DNA from: Bacillota bacterium
GTDB taxonomy: Bacteria > Bacillota > Clostridia > Christensenellales > JAEXRW01
Direction: 5' to 3'
Length of the DNA stretch: 64,000 bases
Assembly (NCBI GenBank): GCA_023454175.1
Contig: JAEXRW010000025.1
Location: 310,001 to 374,000 of the forward strand
A program made the translations under genes and the position numbers. Every line of letters starts with the position of its first letter. Position 1 is the stretch's first letter. This document shows, one piece after another, positions 53,563 through 61,453 of the stretch. Under the pieces are notes generated by a model, which was not told the origin of the DNA, did not search any database, and worked only from the letters and a program-made list of their open reading frames with translations.

Positions 53563-53588
53563 CCTCAAAGGCAAGTGTGTCTTTGAGG
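53563..53588 (-). repeat. Inverted repeat CCTCAAAG/CTTTGAGG over the tsaE ribosome-binding site
   Basis: Perfect 8-bp arms (53581-53588 with 53563-53570) with a 10-base loop, directly downstream of a perfect TATAAT (53590-53595) that overlaps the ribU stop. The inner arm contains the GAGG of the ribosome-binding site. No good -35 is visible. Confidence 0.55.
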
Positions 53589-53595
53589 TATTATA

Positions 53596-54291
53596 TCATA
53601 TTTTCTTCCGGTTCAGTGCCTGCATATGGAGTACCTTGCTCATTCGTTTGTAGACGAGGAACGTGACCAGCGCTTCTATAATGCCTTTGATCAGCGTAAA
53701 CAGCGCGGTATACCACAGGATATCCTGTACGGTGTTGATGGCTGGATTGACAACGTTACACATTTTGATGATGGCATCATATTTCATGAAGGTCGCATCG
53801 TAAAACGGCAGCAGGACAAATTGGTTCAGCGGATAGGATACGCCGGCCATCAATACGACGCCTATCCCCAGGGAAAGGATCGCAGTGCCGCGTGTTTTCT
53901 TCCAGTAATAATAGATGCTGCCCGGCAGCACGAGCGCCACGCTGAAAAGGAAGTTTGCGATCTCCCCTACGCCGGCGCTTTGGGACATGCCGGCAACAAA
54001 TACGATGAGGTTTTTGATGCCCGCGATAATGATGCCGCTCCACGGACCGAATGCGAACGTGCCCAGCATCGCCGGAAGGTCGCTGAAATCCATTTTCAGA
54101 TAGGGTGGGAACACAAATCCGAGCGGGAATTCCAGTATCCTGAGCACAAATGCGATCGCGCTCAAAAGCGCGATCTTGATCAGGATGCTCAGCGCCCTCC
54201 TTCCCATGCTGCTGCCCGGTATAATGTTTCGGGCAGTAACGTTTTTCTTTGGGCGCCCTTCGCCTTTCTTTTCAAGGTTTTGCGTGTTCAT
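53596..54291 (-). CDS. ribU: Riboflavin ECF transporter S component RibU
   Basis: Membrane substrate-binding subunit that works with a shared ECF module not encoded here. 231 residues. After a polar N-terminus of about 30 residues come six hydrophobic segments, with KIALLSAIAFVLRILEFPLG, DFSDLPAMLGTFAFGPWSG and GVSYPLNQF typical of RibU/YpaA. Riboflavin specificity rests mainly on the FMN riboswitch upstream. The ATG at 54291 has AGGAGG eight bases before it; the frame extends to 54345 but that part is the terminator region. Confidence 0.93.
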   Translation of the reverse strand: MNTQNLEKKGEGRPKKNVTARNIIPGSSMGRRALSILIKIALLSAIAFVLRILEFPLGFVFPPYLKMDFSDLPAMLGTFAFGPWSGIIIAGIKNLIVFVAGMSQSAGVGEIANFLFSVALVLPGSIYYYWKKTRGTAILSLGIGVVLMAGVSYPLNQFVLLPFYDATFMKYDAIIKMCNVVNPAINTVQDILWYTALFTLIKGIIEALVTFLVYKRMSKVLHMQALNRKKI

Positions 54292-54312
54292 AAGATCTGC
54301 CTCCTGTAAATT

Positions 54313-54346
54313 TGAAAATAAAAATGCCCCGGTCTCCCGGAGCATT
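54313..54346 (-). terminator. Riboswitch-controlled terminator before ribU
   Basis: AATGCTCCGG-gaga-CCGGGGCATT (10-bp stem with one wobble; 54323-54332 with 54337-54346), then TTTATTTTC on the minus strand. It lies between the FMN aptamer and ribU, so FMN binding is expected to favour termination. Confidence 0.88.
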
Positions 54347-54365
54347 ACAAATCAAGAAAGATAAT

Positions 54366-54476
54366 ATCTTCTCTCATCCAGACTATACTGTCGGCCATGG
54401 AATCTCACCATGTCTGCCTTGTAAAAGGCTCGCGGGCTGTCACCGCCGGTAGGGATTTGCACCCTGCCCCGAAGAT
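54366..54476 (-). ncRNA. FMN riboswitch (RFN element)
   Basis: The minus strand shows the conserved RFN core: P1 closes ATCTTC with GAAGAT. Inside are GGGCAGGGTGCAAATCCCTA, the ACCGGCGGTGACAGCCCGCGAGC segment (given here as the 54430-54453 block), the variable arm, and GCCGACAGTATAGTCTGGATG before P1'. With the terminator downstream it forms a complete transcriptional off-switch for ribU. Confidence 0.97.
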
Positions 54477-54500
54477 CATGAATATTTTCTTTACGGTCGC

Positions 54501-54529
54501 ATTATAAGGCATTCATTTCTGTAAGTCAA
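54501..54529 (-). promoter_or_regulatory. Promoter for the FMN riboswitch-ribU unit
   Basis: -35 TTGACT (54524-54529), 17-base spacer, perfect -10 TATAAT (54501-54506). The predicted transcript start precedes the aptamer by about 20 bases. Confidence 0.9.
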
Positions 54530-54541
54530 TCTTTATTTTTA

Positions 54542-55693
54542 CTAATATATCCTCTTGCCGTTGATGAACACCGCTTCCGCTTTAGTCCTGAAATCCAGGG
54601 GATTTCCCGAGAAAACCGCGATGTCTGCGTCTTTGCCAGGCTCCAGCGAACCCACCTGGTCCGCTATCCCCGTCAGTTCCGCGGCGTTGATCGTGATGGC
54701 GCGCAGCGCCGTTTCTTCACTGAGCCCCTCGCGTACGGCCAGCGCGGCACAGACCGTGATGTACTGGATGGGGATGACGGGGTGGTCCGTCATCATGGCA
54801 AATTTCAATCCCGCTTTTTCCAGGATCCCGGCCGCCTTGAAGGAGAGATTTTTCAGCTCCACCTTGCTCCGCTCGGTGAAATGCGGGCCGATGATGATCC
54901 GCGCATCGTTTTCTTTCAACAGGTCTGTGATGAGATGCCCCTCCGTGCAGTGGTCCAGCGTTATCTGGATGTTGAATTCCTTTGCGATGCGCAGCGCAGT
55001 CAGGATATCGTCCGCGCGGTGGGCGTGCACCTTCATGGGGATTGTGCCGTTGAGGACCATCAGGATGGCTTCCATCTTCAGGCTCCTGTCGGGCACATCC
55101 TTGCCTTCCTTGGAGGCTTTTTCGAGCTTCCGGGCATATTCCTGCGCGGCAATGAAATTCTCCCGCATGATGGCTGCCGTGGCCATGCGCGTGGAAGGGG
55201 ATTTCTTCTGTTCATGGTAGACCCTTTTGGGATTCTCGCCGAATGCCCCTTTCAATGCCGCAGGGGCCTTGATGATCATCTCATCCACGCACCGGCCATA
55301 AGTTTTCAGCGCAGCGAACTGCCCGCCGATCACATTGGCGCTGCCCGGCCCTGTCACCACCGAGGTGATGCCGTGTTCGCGCGCTTCACGGAAAGATGTG
55401 TCCTCCGGGTTGATCGCGTCTATGGCGCGCAGGTGCGGGGTGGATGGGTCTGTAGCTTCATTCCCGTCCGCGCCTTCAAAGCCGATGCTGTCCTCCCACA
55501 TGCCGATATGGCAGTGTGCGTCCACGATGCCCGGCATGACCCATTTCCCCGAGGCATCATACATTTCATCCGTGCTCTTTGCTTCTATCTTTTCTCCGAT
55601 TGATACGATTTTGGAATTCTCTATTGCAATGTCTCCGGGTTCGAGATCCTTCCCGGCCATTGTGTGGATGTTCCCGCCTTTGATGATGAGCAT
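54542..55693 (-). CDS. Amidohydrolase (imidazolonepropionase-like), substrate unknown
   Basis: 383-residue metal-dependent amidohydrolase. The metal ligands are visible in DAHCHIGMWED near residue 60, HAHRADD near 221, LDHCTEGH near 242 and MTDHP near 296. The C-terminal GSLEPGKDADIAVFSGNPLD is the usual composite beta-sandwich end. Relatives act on imidazolone, dipeptides or other cyclic amides, and nothing here decides between them. It follows the nnrDE gene by 27 bases. Confidence 0.9.
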   Translation of the reverse strand: MLIIKGGNIHTMAGKDLEPGDIAIENSKIVSIGEKIEAKSTDEMYDASGKWVMPGIVDAHCHIGMWEDSIGFEGADGNEATDPSTPHLRAIDAINPEDTSFREAREHGITSVVTGPGSANVIGGQFAALKTYGRCVDEMIIKAPAALKGAFGENPKRVYHEQKKSPSTRMATAAIMRENFIAAQEYARKLEKASKEGKDVPDRSLKMEAILMVLNGTIPMKVHAHRADDILTALRIAKEFNIQITLDHCTEGHLITDLLKENDARIIIGPHFTERSKVELKNLSFKAAGILEKAGLKFAMMTDHPVIPIQYITVCAALAVREGLSEETALRAITINAAELTGIADQVGSLEPGKDADIAVFSGNPLDFRTKAEAVFINGKRIY

Positions 55694-55720
55694 ACATGGT
55701 CCCCTTTCGGTGTAATTCTG

Positions 55721-57256
55721 TTATATGGTTAACTGGTTGATGATGTGCGGAAGGTTTTCGACCGTATCCGACGGCAGCATCCCTTTCATGCCGGTTACTT
55801 TTGCTGCGGCGTCTCCCGCCAGGCCGTTGATGTGGCAGCCGTATCTCGCGGCGTCATAGGCGTCCATCCCGCTCCCCAGCAAAGCCAGGATCGCACCCGT
55901 GAGGACGTCGCCGCTCCCGCCCGTTGCCATGCCTGCGTTCCCGCTCAGGCAGAATGTCGTCCTGCCATCCGGAGCACAGGCGATATTCGTACCGCATTTC
56001 AATGCCACGATGACGCCATGATCCTTAGCAAACCGCTCTGCAGCCTCCAGCGGGGCATCCAGCACGGTTTTGGGCTCCGCATGCATCAGGCGGGCCATCT
56101 CGATGGGGTGGGGGGTAACGATGGTGGGCGCTTTCCGTTTCTTCAGGCATTCTGCAGCAGGCGCCAGATTGTTGAGCCCGTCGGCGTCGATCACAAGCGG
56201 TATATTGCACCCTTCCATGATTTTTATGATCAACTCCTGCAGGTCTTCGCTTTTGCCCAGACCCGGGCCTATGGCAGCGGCCGTTTTTCCGGAAAAAAGT
56301 GAGTTTATCGCCGGGAGCGCTTCGATACAGATCTTACCGTCCCGGCTGGGAAGCGCATACGTCATCGCCTCTGTGAATTTGGCCTGGTACACCTGCATCA
56401 GCGCATCCGGCACGCCCGCCGTCACCATCCCCGCGCCGCACCGGAGCGCCGCACGCACGCATAATTCGCCTGCACCCGCCAGTCCTTCGCTTCCTGCGAT
56501 GACGGCGACTCTTCCCGAAAAACTCTTGTTGGCGTCAGGATCCCTTTGGCATAGCACTTTTCCCGTATTGTCAGGGAAAAGCGCTTCCCTGTTTGCCTTG
56601 TCTTCCAGCCCTTTGATCCCCAGGTTTTTGATGACCAGCTTCCCGGTGTATTCCCTCCCCGGATAAAGCAGATGGCCGATCTTGGCCTCGTGGAATGTAA
56701 CGGTGGTATCGGCCTTCACGGCGGTGCCCATTATGTGCCCGTTTTTCCCGTCGATACCGGAAGGGATATCCACGGCATATACCTTGTGCCCGCTGCCGTT
56801 GATAGCCGATATGACGCCTTCCAATAAACCGTCCACGTTCCTTGAAAGCCCGGTTCCAAGTAAGGCGTCCAGGATGATACATTTTTCATCTGGAGTGAAT
56901 ATCTCTGCAATGTTTGTTCGTTCATCCAGATATACAGGTTTCAGTCCCAGACGGACCAGAATGTCCAGGTTGGTCCCTGCGTCCCCCTTGACCTGCTCCG
57001 GGGCGCCTGCTATATATACCTTCACGTTGAAGCCCGATGTCACCAGATGCCTTGCGATCGCAAATCCATCCCCGCCGTTGTTGCCCATCCCGCAGAATAC
57101 CAGTGCGGTGCAGGGAGCGTTTTCACGGATGATGGTTTCCGCAGCGCCCCTTGCGGCATTCTCCATCAGTAGCAGCGCAGGCATGCCGAGTCGTTCGATC
57201 AGCTCTTTTTCGATTTCCCGCATCTCATCCGGCGTTACCGCCTTGGAAAGGATCAT
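55721..57256 (-). CDS. Bifunctional NAD(P)H-hydrate epimerase / ADP-dependent NAD(P)H-hydrate dehydratase
   Basis: Repairs damaged NAD(P)HX. The N-terminal epimerase domain (about residues 1-215) has MENAARGAAETI and CGMGNNGGDGFAIARHL; the C-terminal dehydratase (about 230-505) has AGSEGLAGAGELCVRAALRCGAGMV and the LSGNAGMATGGSGDVLTGAILALLG ADP site. 511 residues, the normal fused bacterial form. Its ATG overlaps the acpS stop as ATGA. Confidence 0.96.
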   Translation of the reverse strand: MILSKAVTPDEMREIEKELIERLGMPALLLMENAARGAAETIIRENAPCTALVFCGMGNNGGDGFAIARHLVTSGFNVKVYIAGAPEQVKGDAGTNLDILVRLGLKPVYLDERTNIAEIFTPDEKCIILDALLGTGLSRNVDGLLEGVISAINGSGHKVYAVDIPSGIDGKNGHIMGTAVKADTTVTFHEAKIGHLLYPGREYTGKLVIKNLGIKGLEDKANREALFPDNTGKVLCQRDPDANKSFSGRVAVIAGSEGLAGAGELCVRAALRCGAGMVTAGVPDALMQVYQAKFTEAMTYALPSRDGKICIEALPAINSLFSGKTAAAIGPGLGKSEDLQELIIKIMEGCNIPLVIDADGLNNLAPAAECLKKRKAPTIVTPHPIEMARLMHAEPKTVLDAPLEAAERFAKDHGVIVALKCGTNIACAPDGRTTFCLSGNAGMATGGSGDVLTGAILALLGSGMDAYDAARYGCHINGLAGDAAAKVTGMKGMLPSDTVENLPHIINQLTI

Positions 57257-57636
57257 CGTTCATCCGCCCTTTCAACGATGGCAAAAGCTGCCGCATCCGT
57301 TTTGGAATGTGTTATGGATAAGTGTACCTGTATAGTCCCGTATTTGCCAGCTATCATTTGGCAGCATGTTTTGGAAAAGCATACTTGCGGCGCGCCATTT
57401 TCGTCGTGGCCGATGATGATATCCTGCCAGGAAATATCGCCGATGCCCAGGCCGAATGCCTTGGACACGGCTTCCTTGGCGGCAAAAAGGCCCGCTATGC
57501 TTTGCGGGTTGAAATTCTTGGACTTGAAAAAAGCCATTTCCGGTTCAGTGAATACCCTTTCCAGAAACGCTTTGCTTTGAGCGGCTTCTTTTATGCGTCC
57601 GATCTCGATGAGATCTATTCCTGTACCGATGATCAT
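57253..57636 (-). CDS. acpS: Holo-[acyl-carrier-protein] synthase
   Basis: Transfers 4'-phosphopantetheine from CoA to the AcpP serine. MIIGTGIDLIEIGRIKEA with the metal-binding Asp8, and FAAKEAVSKAFGLGIGDISWQDI with the second acid, identify AcpS. 127 residues. Its substrate protein is encoded at 22783-23010, and CoA synthesis uses the CoaD part of the fusion at 30427-31473. Coupled to nnrDE, a common Bacillota pair. Confidence 0.96.
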   Translation of the reverse strand: MIIGTGIDLIEIGRIKEAAQSKAFLERVFTEPEMAFFKSKNFNPQSIAGLFAAKEAVSKAFGLGIGDISWQDIIIGHDENGAPQVCFSKTCCQMIAGKYGTIQVHLSITHSKTDAAAFAIVERADER

Positions 57637-57675
57637 TCGTACGCCCCCGAAAAATGTGTCAGTTTCGCTTGGGAT

Positions 57676-58608
57676 TCACTGGTTGGCGGCCATCGCCGCG
57701 TTCGCAATGGCCATGGCGGTGACTTCCTGCGCGGCTGCATAGACCGCATGGATATCAGCTTCCACCCTGCATGTGGACAGTCCGAATACGGTATCCCCGT
57801 CAAAAAGCATGTGTGAAGGCCGTATGGACCAGGCGATGCCGTTCTGCCCCATGGCGGCCAGGCGGTTTGCCTCCGCTTTCGTCAGGACAGCATCCGTCGC
57901 CACCACGCCGATGGTTGTGTTGGTGGCGGGAAAACCCGCCGGCTTTATAGCAGCTTTAAAAGATTCAAAGCTGTTCAGGAAGCATTTGTTTTCTTTATCA
58001 CAGGCGCCTGCCAGGATGATTCCCGTGCTGTAATCGATGATGTCACCCATGGCGTTTACCACCATGAGCGCCGCCACCGTTGCGCCGCACGCCAGCCTGA
58101 TGGAGGCGCTTCCCACGCCGCCGTACATCATATTTTCCGCCCCGTATGCTTTTCCGACAGTCGCTCCGGCGCCTGCGCCGATGCGTCCCTGCTTGGGCAC
58201 ATTGCCGGATGCAGCGTCAATGCACGCCTGGTAACCCATGTTTGAATCCGGCCGCACTTTCCCGTCGCCTGTAGACAGATCATAGATCACAGCCCCGGAT
58301 ACGATCGGCACCCTGTATGAGCCCGTATCATACCCGATGCCCTGCTCCTCCAGGTACCGCATCACGCCGCCGGCCGCATCCAGGCCGAATGCGCTTCCGC
58401 CTGATAGGGTCACGGCATTGATACGTTCAACAAGGTTGCCGGGTTTCAATACGTCCGTTTCCCGTGTTCCCGGTGCGCCGCCGCATACATCCACGCCCCC
58501 CACTGCGCCTTCCCTGCAGAGGACCACGGTGCAGCCGGTCTCCGCCCGGAAATCGGTGGCATGCCCGGCTTCCAGTCCTTTTATGTCCGTGATGCTGCCC
58601 TCATACAT
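57676..58608 (-). CDS. P1 family (DmpA/DmpA-like) aminopeptidase
   Basis: 310-residue self-cleaving N-terminal-nucleophile peptidase. VTLSGGSAFGLDAAGGVMRYLEEQG and GAGATVGKAYGAENMMYGG are family blocks. The likely self-cleavage and nucleophile region is NTTIGVVATDAVLTKAEANRLA near residue 230. Members cleave small or beta-amino peptides; the natural substrate is unclear. Its ATG overlaps the birA stop by eight bases. Confidence 0.93.
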   Translation of the reverse strand: MYEGSITDIKGLEAGHATDFRAETGCTVVLCREGAVGGVDVCGGAPGTRETDVLKPGNLVERINAVTLSGGSAFGLDAAGGVMRYLEEQGIGYDTGSYRVPIVSGAVIYDLSTGDGKVRPDSNMGYQACIDAASGNVPKQGRIGAGAGATVGKAYGAENMMYGGVGSASIRLACGATVAALMVVNAMGDIIDYSTGIILAGACDKENKCFLNSFESFKAAIKPAGFPATNTTIGVVATDAVLTKAEANRLAAMGQNGIAWSIRPSHMLFDGDTVFGLSTCRVEADIHAVYAAAQEVTAMAIANAAMAANQ

Positions 58609-59584
58609 GTTCGCTGATCCCCCGCAGTGAGATATCTCCGGCTATGATCTTTTCCGTACTCCCGTCATCCATCATCAAAAGCAGTGTTCCCTCATCGTCG
58701 AAGCCCTTGGCCTCTCCTTCCACGCTCTTGTGGTTTTGCATCACGCGCACTCTTTTCCCTGTCACGATGCTGCTCTCCCTGTATTCTTCCATGATGGAAG
58801 GAAAATCGTTGTTCTCCGTCAATTGTATAAAAAGGTCCTCCAGTTCGTGGCAGATCGTCAGGACCATCTGGGCCCTGGAGTATGCGGTCCCGGTGATGGA
58901 TTTCAGCGAAGCCGCCTGTTCGATGATCTCCAGCGGGAATTCCGTCGTGTTTACGTTGAGGCCGATGCCCATTACGGCCCAGTTGATCCGGTCCATCTCG
59001 GCATTCATCTCCACCATGATGCCGCAAACTTTTTTTCCTTCGGCCACCAGGTCGTTTGGCCATTTTATCTTAACGTCGATGCCGGTGATCGCGCGTACTG
59101 CGCGCAGGACTGCAAGGCTTCCGATGATGACCAGCTTTTGCGCATGGGAGGGGTGCAGGTCGGGCCTGAGCACCACCGACATGAATACGCCGCTGCCGCC
59201 GGGTGAGAACCATTTTCTGCCCAGCCTTCCGCGCCCGTTGAACTGTTCATCCGCCAGGACGAGCAGGCCGTGCGGGCAGCCCGACGCCGCCAGTTCGCGC
59301 GCCTTCTGGTTTGTGGAATCGATCCGGTCATAATAGCGGATATCTTTTCCGATGTGTTTTGTTTTCAGCCACGCCAGGATGAATTCCGGGCGCATGGAAT
59401 CGGGCATCGATTGGAGTTTATATCCCTTGTGGGGCGTACAGACGATATCGCAGCCCTGTTCCTTGAGGGCCTGTACGTGCTTCCAGATGGCCGCACGCGT
59501 CACGCCGTATACTTTGCTGATGTTTTCACCCGATACGTAGGAATCGAGATTTTGGATGAGCAGCTGTATCAGTTTGTCTCTCAT
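58601..59584 (-). CDS. birA: Bifunctional biotin--[acetyl-CoA-carboxylase] ligase / biotin repressor
   Basis: Residues 1-60 form a winged helix (ISKVYGVTRAAIWKHVQALKEQG), so the protein probably represses biotin genes as well as biotinylating carboxylases. The catalytic part has GRGRLGRKWFSPGG near residue 117, IKWPNDLVAEGKKVCGIMVE near 178 and a C-terminal SH3-like domain. 327 residues. ATGA overlap with recX. No BirA operator was seen here. Confidence 0.95.
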   Translation of the reverse strand: MRDKLIQLLIQNLDSYVSGENISKVYGVTRAAIWKHVQALKEQGCDIVCTPHKGYKLQSMPDSMRPEFILAWLKTKHIGKDIRYYDRIDSTNQKARELAASGCPHGLLVLADEQFNGRGRLGRKWFSPGGSGVFMSVVLRPDLHPSHAQKLVIIGSLAVLRAVRAITGIDVKIKWPNDLVAEGKKVCGIMVEMNAEMDRINWAVMGIGLNVNTTEFPLEIIEQAASLKSITGTAYSRAQMVLTICHELEDLFIQLTENNDFPSIMEEYRESSIVTGKRVRVMQNHKSVEGEAKGFDDEGTLLLMMDDGSTEKIIAGDISLRGISEHV

Positions 59585-60252
59585 GACCCGGAATCCCCTT
59601 CTTTATCGTCAAATTCATCTGAAATGCATTTCATGGCTTGCGCCGCGATATGGGGTGGATATCCGTGATACCGTAAAGCGTTCCAAACCTTTCTGTTCAA
59701 TTCCAGTCCTTCTCTGGAGGCATGACTCTTTTTATACTTTCGGATAAAATTCTGTGCCCCGGCCAGTTCATCTTCTTCCGTTATCCCGGATAAGGCCTCC
59801 CTGGCTGTATCTGCATCGATCCCGCGTTTCAGTAAACATCTGTTGATCCGGTTTTTACTTTCGCCGCGCCTTTCGCTTCTGTTTTGCACATAGACCCCCG
59901 CATAGGCGGCGTCATTGATAAATGCTTTATTTTTGAGTTCCGTTATTACATGTTCTATGGTTTCCGGTTGAAACCCTTTTTGCTTCAGGTACCCTCTCAC
60001 CTGTTTTTCCGTTCGCCAGCCATACTCCAGATACGAGAGGCCTTTCTCCAAAGCCCACTCTTTCTCGGCCAGGAGCAAATCTTCCTGAAGGGCATCGGGG
60101 TCGACGTATGCTCCGGGCTTTAGATCCATTTCACGCAGGACATCGCAGTTTATTTTCAAAGAGGCGCCGCTGTCCAGCAAGATTTTTGCTGCGGCGGAGC
60201 CCTTCGGCGTTTCAATGGCTATGATCGTATATGAGGTATTTTCTATCACCAT
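59581..60252 (-). CDS. recX: Regulatory protein RecX
   Basis: Modulator of RecA filaments. 223 residues with the three-helix RecX repeats: YLEYGWRTEKQVRGYLKQKGF, DAAYAGVYVQNRSERRGESKNRI and ALRYHGYPPHIAAQAM. The ATG at 60252 gives the normal family N-terminus, but no ribosome-binding site precedes it. Instead a perfect TATAAT lies seven bases upstream, so the mRNA may be leaderless. ATG at 60270 is the alternative. Confidence 0.92.
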   Translation of the reverse strand: MVIENTSYTIIAIETPKGSAAAKILLDSGASLKINCDVLREMDLKPGAYVDPDALQEDLLLAEKEWALEKGLSYLEYGWRTEKQVRGYLKQKGFQPETIEHVITELKNKAFINDAAYAGVYVQNRSERRGESKNRINRCLLKRGIDADTAREALSGITEEDELAGAQNFIRKYKKSHASREGLELNRKVWNALRYHGYPPHIAAQAMKCISDEFDDKEGDSGS

Positions 60253-60258
60253 GGTGAT

Positions 60259-60264
60259 ATTATA
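60259..60264 (-). promoter_or_regulatory. -10 TATAAT placed for a leaderless recX transcript
   Basis: A perfect TATAAT whose expected transcription start coincides with the recX ATG (60252). The -35 candidate TTTGCA, 17 bases further up, matches poorly. Confidence 0.4.
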
Positions 60265-60455
60265 GCTCATATCCCATTTTATGCAAAGGAAACTCCTGTC
60301 GAATACTGCGTTTACATTTGTTTTTGTATGGATGAGCACAAATTAAAAATTCGGTGTTTTGTTGTACACTGGATCGCATTAAATTCTCAGCGCAAAAGCA
60401 CAACTGAATCCTATAGATGCAAAATGTTTTGATATTACCGGTTGTTCCTGTTTTC

Positions 60456-60484
60456 TTGTAATTGTGTCGCGAATTTGTTATACT
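60456..60484 (+). promoter_or_regulatory. Promoter for the secreted peptidoglycan-binding protein
   Basis: -35 TTGTAA (60456-60461), 17 bases, -10 TATACT (60479-60484) with an extended TG. It shares the block GAATTTGTTATACT with the tmcAL promoter. The rest of the 60265-60455 gap is A/T-rich with nothing else I can assign. Confidence 0.75.
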
Positions 60485-60527
60485 GGTGTTGCATATTTGC
60501 TTCTGTTCATTCTAGAGGAGATAGGAT

Positions 60528-61409
60528 ATGAAACGCGTTCTCTTTATCATATTGGTTTGTGCACTGGTTTTGGCGGCTTCTCCGGTGGTATCGGCCGGCA
60601 GCATAGCCGCTCCGTCCGCATTGGTATCTATAGCGACTACGCCACCAGCTTCCGGGTCGTCGACCTCCTCCGGTTCCTCTCCGTCTCCCACGCCTCCGCC
60701 CACACCCGCGCCCAACACCATCGACGCGGTCCTGACCCAGAATTCCAAATCAAAAGGGCCTGCTGTGGTATCGATGCAGCTGCGTCTGAAAGAGCTGGGA
60801 TATTTCATCAACAAGATCACCGGCACGTATGGCGCTGCGACCACCAATGCAGTCAAATTGTTTCAACTGTCAAACAATCTTTCTGCCGACGGCAGCATGG
60901 GTCCCCAATCCGCGCAAGTGCTCTATTCCGATGGCTGCAAGCGCAAGCCGCTGGAAAAAGGGATATCGATCCCGTCCGGACCGGCGCAGCAGCAGGACCG
61001 CAAATATGGGTATGGCGACAAGCTTGACTGGGCCGAGATGGATAAGCTGATGCCGGTCAATTCCAGTTTTAAAGTCATCGATTTCAACACGAATCAGGAT
61101 TTTAAAATGACCCGTACGGGCGGCAAGAACCATGCTGCTGTCCAAACTGCTTCAGCAGAGGATCATCAGAAATTTCTCACCATATTCGGCAACGCATACA
61201 CCTGGGAAAAGAGACCCGTCCTGGTGATCATCGGCGATAAAAAATATGCCGCCTCATTGTTTGGTTCTCCGCATGGCGCAACGGGTACCGATACCACGGT
61301 GATGAGCGGAAGCACGGACCTTTATTTCCCCGGCAGCCTTTCTGATATATCGGGCCTGCCCGATGCCGAGCACATGTCCAAGATCAGCCGTGCCGCAGGC
61401 GATGAATAA
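60528..61409 (+). CDS. Secreted peptidoglycan-binding-domain protein
   Basis: 293 residues. A signal peptide (MKRVLFIILVCALVLAASPVVSA, cleavage near residue 23) is followed by a Ser/Thr/Pro-rich linker (about residues 37-62) and a PG_binding_1 domain at about 75-135 (SMQLRLKELGYFINKITGTYG). The C-terminal half, with FKVIDFNTNQDFKMTRTGGKNHAAVQ and an ALVIIGDKKYAAS-like strand, resembles the wall-protein domain found in other clostridial PG-binding proteins, but I do not know its function. The Pro/Thr linker is a possible O-glycosylation target. AGAGGAG precedes the ATG. Confidence 0.88.
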   Translation: MKRVLFIILVCALVLAASPVVSAGSIAAPSALVSIATTPPASGSSTSSGSSPSPTPPPTPAPNTIDAVLTQNSKSKGPAVVSMQLRLKELGYFINKITGTYGAATTNAVKLFQLSNNLSADGSMGPQSAQVLYSDGCKRKPLEKGISIPSGPAQQQDRKYGYGDKLDWAEMDKLMPVNSSFKVIDFNTNQDFKMTRTGGKNHAAVQTASAEDHQKFLTIFGNAYTWEKRPVLVIIGDKKYAASLFGSPHGATGTDTTVMSGSTDLYFPGSLSDISGLPDAEHMSKISRAAGDE

Positions 61410-61430
61410 GGCAGATACAATGAAAATGAA

Positions 61431-61453
61431 ATGAGCCGCAAGGCTTATTTTTT
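61431..61453 (+). terminator. Terminator after the peptidoglycan-binding protein gene
   Basis: ATGAGCC-GCAA-GGCTTAT (one wobble) followed by TTTTTTC on the plus strand. It ends directly against the stop of the convergent ABC permease gene. Confidence 0.75.

Noticed and set aside
55721..57256. Fused NnrE-NnrD protein as a novel fusion
   Set aside because: The epimerase-dehydratase fusion is the common bacterial form.
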